DNA of 64,000 bases from Bradysia coprophila (GCF_014529535.1 NW_023503584.1:186001-250000), one strand, 5' to 3'. Counted from the stretch's first letter, positions 11,056 to 24,966 are shown. Numbers and translations are program-made. Notes: a model not told the origin generated them from the sequence alone.

Positions 11056-12310
11056 TCAGAACAGTCGGAGCGTTTGCTGCGACTGAGCCCCGTACGAACC
11101 CGTACATCTATTGCGCACGTGACTCTAGTTCGTCCGTCGCCCTACTCTTACCGTAAGTCTACTGCGCTCGTAAACGTCGGTAAAGTAAAATTCCTATGAA
11201 ATTTGTACGTCTTAAAAATTGCGCATAGCGCAATTACGAAGCCCCGTACGATGTTCCTTTCAAACGTAACACAAATTTCAAATTGACCTAAAATTTCCTC
11301 AGTTCTATATTAACCTATATTTACCTATAAATAAACAATTTACTGATAAATATGTCAGTATATAGCTCAAAATAACTATCTATACCGTTATATAGCTCAA
11401 TATAGCTATATATATTTATATATAGATATCCATATTTGGGATCCTTGAAACACCCCACACACGTAACCACTCACTTTCCACTGATCAGTGACTTTGTAAG
11501 TATCATTTTCACCGATTTATATTGATTTCACAAAAATCCAAAATGGCGGTCGACGGCCATTTTGTTAGGAGGTGGAAAGTAGTACGACTGCTTTAAATTC
11601 GTTAGTACCTTTCAAACAAAAAAAAATTCATGAAATTCGGTCAAAGTTTACTCGAGATATTAATAAAAAACACCACCTTCACTGTACGGCCGAGTAGCCG
11701 GATATGAGCTCACTCCAAGGGACCTAGCTCATGCTCCGGTCAACCTAATTTCATAAACTTTTTTTTCCCTCATTGGTACGGTCAATACCTATCTAATAAA
11801 GCAAAATTCATTAAAATCCGTTCAAATTTGGCCAAACTACAATCAAAAACGGCTTGCCGCCCTGTACCTAGTTTACACCAAGGGGTCTAACTCACGAGTC
11901 GGTCATCCAATTTCCATAAACTTTTTTTTTGTCGATAGGTATTGTAAATACTTTTCATTTGATGTATCACTTACAAGTGTAGCCTTTAAATGGCCAGAGA
12001 AATCTTTGTAAAACGTTAAAGCACTTATGGGGCCCCAGCTCGGGAGGGTTCGACCCGAATATGCCCATCTTCGAACTTAGCCTCACTATTTTGACTATCT
12101 TTCAGGGAAAAAAAAATTTTGAAATAGGATTTGATTTACTCAAGATATCGACGTGACAGACGGACAGACGGACAGACAAAATTTTTATTGCTGATTCGTC
12201 ATCTATGAACACAGGCAAACACTTTGCCCTTACCGCCTGCTTCGAATTCCATCAATTACACACGGCACCGTAATCCTATAAGCCCCCTTCGTACTTCGTA
12301 CGGGGATAAA
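11056..12310 (+). repeat. Repeat family A, copy 1
   Basis: It begins TCAGAACAGTCGGAGCG, then GAGCCCCGTACGA, and ends TACTTCGTACGGGG, so the inner ends form an inverted repeat (GCCCCGTACGA). It shares with the copies at 24973 and 26946 the words GCGCATAGCGCAATTACGA, GGCCGAGTAGC and TTCGTCATCTATGAACA. It also has a short GGACAGAC run before the AT-rich end. It is non-coding and non-autonomous, and its class is unknown. This copy lacks the 145-bp satellite expansion. Confidence 0.75.
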
Positions 12311-13329
12311 AAATCTGTTCATGTGCCCCTGTTACTGCAAGACTGTAAACTTTGGGGAGGTCGCCTCCCCAACAGTCTATAACCTTGTGTTATTGGAGTG
12401 CATTGGCAGCGTACATTCAATTTGATTTCAATGTGGATTTTTGCAAGGTAAATATAGTGAAGAGGTAATGACATTCAGACGCGCGGCCTAGCACATAAGT
12501 TCGATGCCGATGGCATCTCTTTTTACTACGATTCTACGATTTACTTGTATTTCACAAAAATATTTTCGCTATCTCACAACAGATGGCCCGACTTTCTATT
12601 CCATTTTTTGCTTTCAACGAAGGGATGAGATGGCGTTTGTATCGATTCGATTCGGTTATAAATGGCATTACCTACTCATTATATTTACCTTAGATTTGTG
12701 AATTTGTTTATTAATTACTGTACACATCTGGAACTCATGCATTACATGTAATAATAGTACATTACATCCATGGTCGGAATTTTTATTTTAACAAGTGGAG
12801 ACATTATGACGTTATAGCCCGACCCGAAGGGGCAAAACAAAAATTTTGATACAACGAACGTACTGTGGTTTATGTGATCAGGCAATGTAAATGCATCTGT
12901 CATTTGAGCTAAGCGTCATTTGTAGTGTCGTTACACAAAAATGGGGGTAGTCACTGCCACAAAATCTGTCCCAAAAATTCCCATTAATTCAAGATATTTC
13001 GTGGTTTTAGAACTCTTTTGTAAATGAATAAGATGACTTGCGTCACACTTCCATTGTAAGTGGTTTAGGGGCGAATCTATAATCTGGCACGTTGTTCTCT
13101 ATCTTACCCGAAAGGAAGATCCCATTTTATTCCACGGTCACCTTGGGTTTTCTTTAGGGCGTAAGAATGGCGACATCATGATCAAATGACGGTTTGAAGT
13201 ATTTGGACTATCAAAACTGTTTAACTTATTTATCGCACCTGGCTTATGCTCATGCACTGAAAAAAGAGGAACACCGAAAATGCCTTGATCATAACCTTTA
13301 TTAACATTTTCCCATCGATTGGTCAATTA
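12311..13329. other. Intergenic stretch without a recognised gene
   Basis: A short palindrome, TTGGGGAGGTCGCCTCCCCAA, lies near 12353. The open frames are short, isolated and without family resemblance. The rest is probably the 3' flank of the APMAP-like gene. Confidence 0.45.
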
Positions 13330-15169
13330 TCATTTAAGGACTAGCTTCCCCAAGAAATTATTCAAAAATGATCCGAGATACAATATTCGTTCTCCATTGT
13401 CACCCAAAACTTCGGTAACTTCCGACAAATATCCAATTTCGTCTGTCGTACTGAAATATGCAGCCAAAATTTGCCCCTTAGCGTCATATTCAGCAATCAC
13501 TGCAGAGCCATGAAACAGCAAGGCAAGCATACCGTTTTTAAACAAGTGACCTGCAGACTTCAAACTTTCCGAATAAAACAATTCGCCCATCGTTTCAACG
13601 ATTATTTCCGATAAGTTAAAGAATCGGCATAAAAATCTTCGAATAAGTGGACTCTCCATAACTCGGTCAAACATCGTAAGATTCGACGAGTCTTTCACTG
13701 TCGGTAATGCAACCCAATAAGTTTCCGTCTTAGCATTTGCACTTCTCCTGATGTTATCGCACTCGCCAGGAAGATTGGCAAAAATTTCAGTTTTACCAGA
13801 TTTTGGACCATTGATAAAAATCCGTAGAATTCGCTGTTTACCCAGTTCACACACTAATACCGAATTCTCATCATCCGTAATTTGTACTCCATTCGGAAAA
13901 ACAAAGCCAGCATCAACCACCGTCACTTGTTTTGTGTCAGTATCGAATCGCAACAATCGTCCACTGTTTTCTTGCTCAATGATGATGTTTATAAACGCCG
14001 ACAAGTCCCATTTCGTGCCAACATCAGTGATGTAAATGACGTCGCCTCCATTCTTTCCAGCACCCTCTTCAACAGTAATATCGTCAAAAAACTTGGATTC
14101 CCCTCCTTTGAGATTTCGAGTCGCAGAAAGGGGCAACAACTGAGTAACTTTACGATCCAACGTGTCGATTGAATCAATCGAATACAGACCATGGTACGCG
14201 TCTACCACATAAAGCGTTTCCCTTGAGTTAAATCTTAGGCCCAGTGGTCTTCCGCATTCGCTCAATTTCGATGGAACATCGCATTTGCCATCACCAATTT
14301 TTGCTATTGGAACAATTCTTGAGCCCTCAATACGAACCACCATTCCGCCAAAAGTTGTGGCGTAGAGATGACCTGCGATATGGCAAAATAATGGAAGAAA
14401 TGAGCAACACGAGTCCTTCTATTAAAACTTTTCTTTGTTGAAGATCTCACCATTTTTATAGACGAGTGACTCGGGACCATGAATGTCATTGACTAGCAGG
14501 TGTTCAGCTTTCGAAAGAATGTTATTTGGTTTAATGGGACCATCGAAAATATTAACAGGTTTGGCACTGAAAAAGTTAGTTAGATCCATCAGAATTGTGT
14601 CGGAAGGCTATGGCAATTAGAAGATCGTCTTTTTTGTTAGACACTGATGTCAAGGTTGACTTGACTTGAGCGCAACCAAGTATATCGTACGTGAGGACCG
14701 ATAGTTATTCTAGTTCTCATTCACGATACACTACCAATGCCACTAGTGTACTACAAACATTTATCTACCACACTCTAGTCCATCACTGCTACCTTGAACT
14801 TTGTTCTTCAATTTAACAAGCAATTAAAAGTAATCTCTTCTTCTCTATCCATCGTATACATAGCAAAGAGCAGGCCCGCACTGGCTACCAAAAGGCCCTT
14901 CAGGCAATTAAGAAGAACAATAAAATTTGAAAAATGTCCAAAAACTCAATTTTTTTATGTAGAAGGCCACTCGGGAAAACTCACAGTATTTCCCAGTGCA
15001 GCCAGTCCGGGCCTGACACATGGGGTCTTATCTCTCATTCATTCGTAATCAATGATACTGACCTGTAAGCTACTGGATTAATGTCAATCAAATATTTGTT
15101 TGGAGGCGCGAAAGTTACATAATACACCAACGCTGCAAGTACAACTACCGAAATGGTTATTCTCTGCAT
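13330..15169 (-). CDS. APMAP / hemomucin-like strictosidine-synthase-fold protein
   Basis: Three exons, 15169-15063, 14566-14451 and 14372-13330, are joined in phase and give 421 residues (human APMAP 416). The N-terminus is MQRITISVVVLAALVYYVTF, an uncleaved signal anchor, so this is a type II membrane protein. The rest is a six-bladed beta-propeller of the strictosidine-synthase-like family. It has the typical KFFDDITVEE, IYITDVGTKWDLSAF, GRLLRFDTDTKQVTV and FVFPNGVQITDDENSVLVCE segments and a C-terminal YLGSFLNNFLGKL. APMAP has arylesterase-like activity and works in adipocyte differentiation; the Drosophila relative hemomucin is a surface glycoprotein. Which substrate applies here is unknown. 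Joins are AG|GTCAGT to CAG|TGCC and AATG|GTGAGA to CAG|GTCA. The first intron is about 500 nt. Confidence 0.93.
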
Positions 15170-16247
15170 TTTCGTTAAATTATTCTAATTCAACAATCGA
15201 AACGGTTGTGAAACTTTGTCTTATAGTTCCGAATGTATTGCTGTCCGATTTTTCGATGAACAACACTCTGCGATGGCCGTCTGATACTGATAGTAAAAAT
15301 GGTAGGTTTAAAAGGTATACAAGGCGAGAATAGTGGGAGGATGAGAACTGCAACGATAAAAAATTTTACGATAAGATTAAGAGTTGAAGTCAACGATTGA
15401 TAATTTTTTCTCGACAGAAGCAACAATATTGATTGACAAGTAGTAATAAGCATTAGGGACGTGTGGTAAAGGTCTATCTCAAAATAATACACCTTTGATG
15501 TCTCATGGAATGACTCCATTTTTGAATCGTTTATTCCAGAGAAAAATATTGTGGAAATCACTTATTTAAAAGGCAAAGGGAAAATCTCTCTATAGATCCG
15601 TTACTTCAGAGGAACTAAATTCTCAAGTAGGTTTATCTCTCATGAGGTCCCTACTTTCAAGCTAAATCATAACTTAAGCAACTGTTAGGGGCAAGTACAA
15701 AAAAGATGTTAGGGGCAGCCAGTTCTTGCATCGCTTACTTTCAACCAAAAAACTTGAAAACAATTGTTGGACTACACGGATTGTTTGTTTTATTGTTCGC
15801 CTTGCACTCGACTCAACTAAGTCATCTTCGTGACTAAAACGTTACAACAACTTTTACAAATTAAGTAGTTTGTGGCATTAAATGAAAAATCAGACTTACG
15901 CATTCAAATGTAGTTACAAATAACAATCATTGTCAAGAGTAATTTGCTGAGCCTACAGACTAATTTGATTACTTATCACAGCCGTGATAATCTACTAAAC
16001 ATATGATCGGTTAATTAGATCGTTCGTTCACTTTTTAGACGTGTCTTCCAGTGTTGGCGGACTATGTTCATTGATGATATACGTACTTTGCATCGTTTGC
16101 ATCTCTTTTGAATTTCGTACGTCCTTAAGTGAGCAAGATGTGATTAGATGTAAAACATACGTCCAACATATGAATGAAATAGAAGTCTCGCTTAATTTTA
16201 CGCCAATTTTGTTGGAATGTTACCAAAACATTTTCCGATGTTTTTCC
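15170..16247. other. Intergenic, no recognised gene
   Basis: This is the upstream flank of the APMAP-like gene. A minus-strand open frame of 123 codons lies at 15190-15561, but it has no signature and adjoins the promoter side. I see no RNA gene or repeat. Confidence 0.4.
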
Positions 16248-16366
16248 TCAGTAATAACACTTGCTCAGTCATAACTTCGCTAAGTCAAAACACTCGTTTA
16301 GTCATAACACTCGCTAAGTCAAAACACTAGCTCAGTCATAACACTAGCTCAGTCAAAACAATCGTA
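16248..16366. repeat. Minisatellite, 16-18 bp unit
   Basis: Seven or so imperfect units alternate between TCAGTCATAACACT-like and AAGTCAAAACACTCGCT-like versions. The alternation of CATAAC and CAAAAC suggests a two-unit repeat of about 35 bp. It is non-coding. Confidence 0.75.
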
Positions 16367-18146
16367 AGCGGTAGTACTCGCTATGTCGTTAGACTCGATA
16401 GATCGAGATTCTAGCAACTGTTCTCATATCATCCAGTGATCATTTAAATATAAGTTTTCATACAGTTGTATTCCGACTATATGCACTCACGGCGCGCAGA
16501 TCGTAACATCTTATTAACAAGAATGAAGAGTGCAGGAACTAATCAAGAGGACACGTTACATATTAATAGTAGGTTACAATACAAAGAAGGCAGATACATA
16601 CACGAGTGCGACGCATGAGTGATAGTATCAGGTTTGCACACTTTATTGTTTTGTACGTATAACTTCATTTGTTACCACAAAAGCCGTGAATGTATTGGAG
16701 CATATGAAGGAACATTCCCTTTTAAACTAATGAAATTTCTAGACTCTTCAACACAACGATCACAGCATGTAGTAAAAGGCACTTAATTAATATTGAAAAG
16801 ACGACAAGTTACATATTAAACTGCGCCATACAAATTCCTGAAATGAGATAAATAATAATAAAAATTCATTAGGAATCGGCGCGTTCAGTGTCGATAGACA
16901 TTCGATTCGAAATTAGTACTATATATGTAGCGGAACTACTAACTACTACTCTCGTAGACACTGTATATATAATCAGTCTTATCGCCAAACAATTTATGTG
17001 TTCTATCATTGTGTGAAATGGTTTTCATAAGTGCATTGGTGTTAGATATGAAAATAAATTGAAGAAAATGAAAAAAACAAATCAACAAAATGATAATTAT
17101 AGTATATAATACTTACAAGCTCTTTCAGTTCATCATAGCCTTAGATACACACATCAGTCGACAGACTATCAGTAAAGAAAAATAGATTATTAAATGAACT
17201 TGGTGTTCGAATTTGAAAAACCATTCATTTCATATATTTGTTAATCAGTTGCTAGTTGTGTGTTGAAGTGAATGCACGTGTCCAATATCGTAGAGTGTGC
17301 GTGTGAAATTCATCAATTAAAAACAGAAAATCAAAGTGTAAGTGCTAAAAAGGCTAAAAAAAGAAAGAAAGAAAAAATCTGAGAAGAGAAAAGTAATCTC
17401 TTTTTGCATTGTCTTAATTGTGGCTTTGTTTAATAACGTCTTTTTGTTCTATTCGCTTTTATATCAAAGAAAATTCACTTGTGTGGAATCTTTAAATAAA
17501 TATTCGGAGAGATTTAGAACTTGTTCCGACCATTGTAACTAGTGAGTCTATTTTAATTTAGCGAATTAATGATAACCAAAAATAAAACTAGAAATTGAAT
17601 TCGGAGAAGAAAGAGAAAAATACACGAAACCATAGTCTACCGAAGTATAAGTGAGTTGTTTTCTTTTATCAATTTTCATCCAATAAAATTCCTTTTGTTC
17701 ATGCTGCGGGATTTTGTTTGTATGAAGAATTTTTTAATTTATTTTATTTATATTAGTCGTAATGACTCCCACACAATTCTACATAGTTTCACATTACAAA
17801 TTTGTATATTTAACATAAACACGATGTGATACGACAAGTTCAAATAAAATTCAAACATTTATCTGCCTTGGATGAACACACATTTGAATGTTTACATCAG
17901 TTTTGGAAGAAAAATTTTTATTGTCTATCGGCATTTACACTGTGATCAGGTTATAACTTTTTGGTAATATTATGTCTCAGACGAACGATCGATAAGATTT
18001 ACTCGAAAAATACACACAAATTTCCGAATGTGTGTCTCACTTGATAAATTATTGTTTAATAAATATTGTGAGTATTTTTCATTCAATGTTGTGTAGGGTG
18101 TCACCTATGGTGGTTGGTCACTCCACTTCTTTCAAAGACTCTAAAA
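16367..18146. other. Intergenic, no recognised gene
   Basis: This is AT-rich sequence with several GTAAGT-like words near 17340 and 17650. They could belong to untranslated exons, but no coding exon can be tied to them. I see no family signature on either strand. Confidence 0.35.
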
Positions 18147-18708
18147 GAAGTCTTTCACAGACAGCAAACATATCAACAAATGAATCTGTTACTTCTTTTA
18201 TTTAAGTATCGTCAAAAGATTGATAGAAAATTGAAAATCTATTACTTCATTAGTTTCATCATTCACTTTTCTATACATAAGGAGACGTAAGATCATTAGC
18301 TGGTGTACTTTGTTGCTTGTGAGATGATAGGACATTCCAATAAGAACGATGTTTCGCTCGAGTTTGAATTTTCTATTTCTCCCAGAGGTGAACACAACGT
18401 TTTTCATATTGTGCGTGGTGTGATTTTCTGTTTTTCTCCACGAAACAAAAAACACCAATTCGCCATACTATTTTTGAATACATAAACAAAGTGACACTTC
18501 GAGTGAGAAAAGTTATCTCCCCAAACGCAAAGAAATTGATGCACTTTTCTCACTAAAACGTAATTTTCTCTTAGCCGATTCAAGGGAGCAAAAACGGTAA
18601 ACCACACTTCACACATGAAATAGTTATTTGTTTACCGAGGGCAAAAAGTTGGAAATTTCATTTCGATGTTGTTGTTTGAGACCAGAATGTCAAAAATTTC
18701 CTTCTTTT
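18147..18708 (+). repeat. Long dispersed repeat, copy 1 (intact)
   Basis: About 560 bases match 23262-24045 with small differences, starting GAAGTCTTTCACAGACAGCA and running to a TTTCCTTCTT end. It includes the dispersed TTACTTC module and words such as CATTCCAATAAGAACGATG. This copy keeps CTTCTTTTATTTAAG uninterrupted, which shows the empty site of the insertion seen in copy 2. It is non-coding. Confidence 0.8.
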
Positions 18709-21700
18709 TTTCCGTTGTGAAATAGTTACTTGTTTATCGATGGAAGAAAATATGAAATTTCAACAAGATTGATGTTTCTCAACGAAACAAAAAACATCAA
18801 TTCGCCATACCATTTTCGAAAACATTATCAAAGTGACAGTTCGAATGAGGAAAGTTCTATTTTCTCCACTAGCTACACTCTAACCACAAACAGCACCATC
18901 TAGAAGCAATATCCAACTTTTCTTCCCTCGTTGAACAAATAACTATTATTTCTGTTATTTCTCTCTATTTCTTTCGTTATGGCGCGGCGGTATAGGAAAA
19001 TGATGTTTAGAAACTAAGAAGAAATGTAAGAGAGTTGTCACATATTTTAGTACATTCTGTCATAAAATTACTACTGTCACTGCGCTTATTTTCATGTGAA
19101 CCAACTTCATTGCTGTGACATTTCATGGGAATAAATCAATGCGAAGTTGTTTGACAAAAAAAATAGTCCAGTAATAATGAAGTACTATAAAAATGTGGCG
19201 CCTCTACAGGCCAACCGACTAGGCGAATACTTTTAGTTGTTCGTCGGTGTAGAATAATCTTCTATGTGTTGATTAACATGGAGCAGCGCTTCCTGCCGAA
19301 ATTTCAGATTTTTTCTTGCACACCCTAATCCATATGTATGTCGCTATAACTTTATAATTGTAAATTCTATTAATACTTACAATGTAGGCAATTTAAATTG
19401 TTGATAGTAAATACTGGGACGGTTGTACGTATAAGATTGTGTGAAAACCGAAAATATTTTTTTTTACAAATTTCCTTGTTCAGCAAAATTGTTCTGCTGA
19501 ATTGAAGTTACAAAGACCTCTTCTAAATAAACAGCTGAAAAATGTTCGCTTTTGTTTGGATCGACCAATCGTTCATCCCGACCATATGTTACTGCAAACA
19601 ATTTGATATAAATTTAGCACTACAATGCGAATTAAAACCAGACGAATACACCAGACCTGTGCGATTTTTGTGTGTGGAATATATCTCACATTGTGAATAC
19701 CAAATGGGAGGAAGATCTGGATTTTGATAGGAATACGAAGTTAATCCATTTTCAAATACATTCTCGTATTAATTCAGTTCTTCCATTTTTTCGCAATCTT
19801 TTGTGCTTTAGTGAATGCGGGCACTGTTTATATATTACTATGACACCGTAGTCGAGGATGCCGGTGCTGACACTGCATCGAGTACTGGTCAGTTGAGAAC
19901 TTCTTAACCATTAAACAATTAATTTCTTCCAACTCTTACATTAACAATTTATTTGTGGTAACAATTCTGTAGCCTCTGCTTATAATTTACATAACATGAT
20001 GACGAATTCGTTCATGAGAAGTTTAGACCTGTTGAATATGAATCTTAAAATCAAAATGGTCATTAGGACTTATCATGAACATTGAACAACCACATAAAAT
20101 ATCGTTGCATTTCTGGACAAACATACGATAGTTCGGCTACATGTAACATAAAATGTTGGTGCTTCCCACATATGCTTCGGGATGTTTTCTTACATTTTCT
20201 TATTCAAATTTCGTACCTCTAGCCTTTAACCAGAAACTGAACATAACGGAATATCCGGTTCTAGTGGAAGAACCAATAAAAATTGAGAAGGGACCATCTT
20301 TTCGCACTTTAAGAACTCAACATGATTTGGAAAAACCGAATTTTGCAAAACTCACAGATATTCAGCCTTGTATCGGAATGGGCTGGTGCTATTTTACATT
20401 GACAATGACAATGTCGATGAATACCGCCAATAACCTTTTTTATGACTATTCCAAGCGATTCTTTTAGTGGCTTCGGCGATAGGGTGGGATTATGGGAGTG
20501 TGATTCATGAAGATTCCAGGTGGCTCTGATATCTCTGATCTACACTGTAATTTTTTGCTTACGTAGTGACATATGTTGGGATCTCTAGTCAATACTTTGA
20601 AGAACAGAAGCAAAAAATTTGCTCTAGATACCACGATACGCTTGCTGAGCTTAAGGCCATATAAATTAATACGACTTTCTGCAATTTTTACGAGTTGAAT
20701 TACGACTCCACACAGTCCATATACACTCATCTCAAATAAGATAAGAAACTGGAACAAGTTACAACCAATACGACGCTTTAAATGTATTATTACTGATGCT
20801 GTTCGGTGAAGAGCCTTGAGTATTTTCTGGGTCCATCACCATGAATAGCCGAATGTCGAACGAAAAATCGAAGGAAAACGTCGACATTTTCTGTGAAGTT
20901 TATGGATGTTGTTCAATGTTCCGTTTATTAGCTCTAATCAATCGACAGAAATTGATGATTGTAAACTAGATATTGCTGGATTGTAAAGACTTTTCTTAGT
21001 TCTTGTATTTGTAATCATCGGCGTTCGTCTTATGTATACAATTAAGTACATACGGTACATACACACAGAATACGAGATAAGAACAACTTTTATAATGATG
21101 ATAGTAACGATCTGTTCATGACGTGGGTGGGTTCATTATTTTTTATTCTTTTTAGGAAAAAATAACAGTTTTTCAACGTCCGATTGAAGACCATAAAAAT
21201 CAAGCAATAAAGCCGTAGGCGTACGACAAAATTCGGTAAATTACATAACACACAGATATGTTGACAATTCGTACGACTCGACAGTCCACTTGACCAGAAA
21301 TTTTGAATTGGGTCTTAAATGGATGAATATTCTGATTGACCTTCAAAAGTTATAAAATGATTTGTTATAAATGGTACGTCAGTATGTTGCAACTATACCA
21401 ATGCATGTTCCACTTCCACATCCAACCAAAATAACAGTTTAACTGCAGTTTTTGCGGCTCATTTTACTCTACACAGATTTACGTTGCACTTTTGAACACA
21501 ACAGACTAGACATTCTTCATATTTCCTCACTGTCTAGCGCCTTTTCATCTGTTAACAAGTATGACGACGAAAATAAGCTTTCAGTTCCGCCTAATTCGGT
21601 GCTTAAAGCAAATTTTTTGTTTTAACAAAATAAGTAAAAGATTTTGTTTCAACCTTTTGAGTGTACCAAGAACAAAAGAAGTAATAGATTCGGTTAGCTT

Positions 21701-23261
21701 TTAATAAGTTTGACTTTAAACCTCGTCTTAACGACAGCCGCTGTTCCAAAAAACCAATCAATTGGACCTGATTTTAGTTCAACCAAAACACTTTAAGGAT
21801 GAGTGGTATGATGTAAATAGGCAAATAGGCCACTGAAACTTGACATTGTGTCACACTAATGTAAAACATTGTAAAAAAAACCATTTCACACAAAACAGTA
21901 CAAAATAGTCCTGATTTACGATTCTCGAGCACGAATCAAACACCTGAGATTGAAAGCAAATCGAAGTCAGGTTCGTTCATCCATAGTGTGTGCACTTTCA
22001 TCTACGGCGCAATATTGAATGCACCGAGTCATTCACAAAATCAACAATTTGAACGTATTTGTGGTTTTTTTTCTGCGTCTTCTTCGAAAACATTTATTTA
22101 TTTGTCATATCGCAAAAACAAAATCAACAAAACTAAAATTATCGTAAAATGTTATGGTGTAGCTTGGCAATGTGCAACTATTTTAGGTCAAGTCTTACAA
22201 ATGTGTAAGACCAATAATATTTATTCAACCGATAAAGCTGTTTTCTTACGGTTTATTTATTATAAAACTATTTTCGATAGGCATAAGTGAAATGAAGTAG
22301 CCTTCGGCCACTCTCGAAATATATCACTAATATAAAGTGAGTCAATCAATATTTTAGCTTAATTGTTATTTGCGCTTGAAATTGTCCTAAAATAGGGGTC
22401 GCGATCTTTTAACCAAAAGCGCATCTTGTCACTGTAGCTAGAATAAGTTCCAACTCCTTGCGAAACTGTGTCTTTGCCTCCCGCTGACATATATACCAGC
22501 ATTTCATTACAGTGGACGTCAGTAAAATTTAAATAGAAATTTGCTTCAGCTAATTCTCAGCTGGTTCGCTCATATAAACAAAATTGCGACATCTATACCG
22601 GTTTACCACTACCACCCACGTCCGTGTATAAACCCATTCAAAACAAGTGTAAGCAGTTTTAATTGTATGAGCGGACTAGCTGAAAGACAGCTCAAGCAAA
22701 TTCCTATCTAAATTTCACAGACATCTGCAGCACTGCTTCTAGCAAGAACATAGAAAATCACAGTAGGCACTGCATAAAGATCGATGACCTGTATTTGTTG
22801 AATGAGTTAAAACATACAATACAAACTAACATAAGGGGAAGCTCTTACCACTAAAGCCTCCAAATTTGACACTTGTTATTGACAAGTTGTCAATTCATTG
22901 TTCGTGCTAGGAGCAGTGCTGTGACTGTATCTGAAATTATCAAATATTATTTTGCCAATGACTTGTATGCTTCGCTGGGAGTTGGAATTGTAAGACTATC
23001 AGCAACATAATTCGCGGACTATCTTTATTGACCCCTGTCACAGCTCTGCTAGCAGTACAATATCAAAAAATTTGCAGCTAATTCCAGAGGAGAATGGATT
23101 TTCTGGAAGTTGTTGCTCTTTCGTACAATTTTGTAGAAGAAACTATACCGAAAAGTAGATTTGGAGTCGTGCAGACCTCATTTGTAATTTTTCAAGCAAT
23201 CTCACCATTTTAACAACCACAATATAAATTTCAATTAACTTAATTCCTCAAGCATTTGAAG
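18709..23261. other. 4.5 kb gene-poor region
   Basis: Part of 18720-18860 repeats words of the preceding repeat (ACGAAACAAAAAACATCAATT), so older copies are layered here. A reverse copy of the dispersed module lies at 21629-21692. The largest open frame (20153-20467, about 104 codons) has no recognisable family and no splice support. Nothing else is supported. Confidence 0.45.
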
Positions 23262-24045
23262 GAAGTCTTTCATAGACAGCAAACATATCAACAAATGAAT
23301 CTGTTACTTCTTTTACTATGCTGGTCCATGTAATAAGGCTATTACATGCATAGGCATAGGCCTTTACATCACTCGCATAGTAAAACGTCGTACTACACAC
23401 GGAAAATAAAGTGATATCTCGTATCACGATGAGTAAATGTACCTCGGGCTAAAGCCCTCGGTTACTTTTACTCATCTGGATACGAGATATCACTTTACTT
23501 CCCTTGCATAGTAATGTACTATTATTTAAGTATCGTCAAAAGATTGATAGAAAATCTATTACTTCATTAGTTTTATCATTCACTTTTCTATACATAAGGA
23601 GACATAAGATCATTAGCTGCTGTACTTTGTTGCTTGTGAGATGATAGGACATTCCAATAAGAACGATGTTTCGCTCGAGTTGGAATTTTCTATTTCTCCC
23701 AGAGGTGAACACAACGTTTTTCATATTGTGCGAAGTGTGATTTTCTGTTTTTCTCCACGAAACAAAAAACACCAATTCGCCATACCATTTTTGAATACAT
23801 AAACAAAGTGACACTTCGAGTGAGAAAAGTTATCTCCCCAACCGCAAAGAAATTGATGCCCGTTTCTCACTAAAAATATCATTTGAGTAGTCGTCAACAA
23901 AACGTAATTTTCTCTTAGCCGAGATTCAGGGGCGCAAAAAAGGTAAATAGTTATTTGTTTACCGAGGGCAAAAAGTTGGAAATTTCATTTTGATGTTGTT
24001 GTTTGTGACCAGAATATCACCAGACAAAATTAAATTTCCTTCTTG
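23262..24045 (+). repeat. Long dispersed repeat, copy 2 (interrupted)
   Basis: This is the second copy of the repeat at 18147-18708, in the same orientation, interrupted by a 206-bp insertion at 23316-23521. Without the insertion it is about 578 bp. The match includes ATAAGGAGAC, TTGCTTGTGAGATGATAGG and the segment ending in GAGGGCAAAAAGTTGGAAAT. Confidence 0.8.
23316..23521. mobile_element. 206-bp foldback insertion with TTA duplication
   Basis: Comparison with 18147-18708 defines the insertion exactly: the empty site CTTCTTTTATTTAAG becomes CTTCTT-TTA-element-TTA-TTTAAG. The element has an internal inverted repeat, AAGTGATATCTCGTATC against GATACGAGATATCACTT, around a GGGCTAAAGCCC hairpin. 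It contains no coding sequence. Confidence 0.85.
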
Positions 24046-24249
24046 CAGACCTCATTTGTCCAAATTGAAGAGTATTAGAGTATAGCAGATTATAGCCCTT
24101 TTATCTCTCTATTGAATGTTTTCTTCAATTTGTACAGAGGGATTCTTTTGAATTTCGACTGACCGAAATCGGCGCTATTTTTTCCGGGACTTTTTTATAT
24201 ATGTCTAGTTAGGCCTTGGTGCCTAGGCCCCAAAACCAGTCTCAGACAT

Positions 24250-24966
24250 TTTTGATCTTCCATACCTGGCTGGTTGTAAGTGGCCAAAAGTCGAAAAATG
24301 AGGTTTCGTAGTTCGGATTTCATTTCCGTAAGGTGGCGAGGACACGGGCGTGTATGGGTTCGTTGGAAAGCTGAGGTCAAGTACTCCTGGGGCAAATATT
24401 AACTTCATAAAATTTGATGATTATCGGACGAAAATATGACTTCTGGAAAATTTCTCAGAATCGATGGAACCTCCGTGAACTTTGATGAGAGCTGTGACCT
24501 CACTAATGCAATTATTTGATTAAATTATTACTTATTATGAATGTGGAAGGCCTCAGCTTTACAGCGATACGCATATTTACTAGTTTGGCGGAGTGAAACA
24601 CACTGTTTTCATCTGTTACGTAGTCACGTACCAAACTACTAAATATGGATATCGGTGTAAAGCTGAGGTCCTCCACATTCATAATAAGTAATAATTTAAT
24701 CAAATAATTGCATTAGTGAGGTCACAGCTCTCATCAAAGTTCACGGAGGTTCCATCGATTCTGAGAAATTTTCCAGAAGTCATATTTTCGGCCGATTATC
24801 AGCAAATTTTATGAAGTTAATATTTGCCCCAGGAGTACTTGACCTCAGCTTTCCAACGAACCCATACACGCCCGTGTCCTCGCCACCTTACTGAAATGAA
24901 ATCCGAACTACGAAACCTCATTTTTCGACTTTTGGCCACTTACAACCAGCCAGGTATGGAAGATCA
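24250..24966. repeat. Large palindrome, about 350-bp arms
   Basis: GATCTTCCATACCTGGCTGG at 24255 returns as its reverse complement near 24945-24965, and the two arms match almost throughout to a centre near 24610. The same protein-like frame therefore appears once on each strand, which is an artefact of the symmetry and not evidence for a gene. Confidence 0.85.

Noticed and set aside
15190-15561. Minus-strand frame of 123 codons upstream of the APMAP-like gene
   Set aside because: It is low-complexity and hydrophobic with no family match, and it overlaps the likely promoter side of APMAP.
20153-20467. Plus-strand frame of about 104 codons
   Set aside because: There is no recognisable domain, no flanking exons and no codon-use support; it could be chance in AT-rich DNA.
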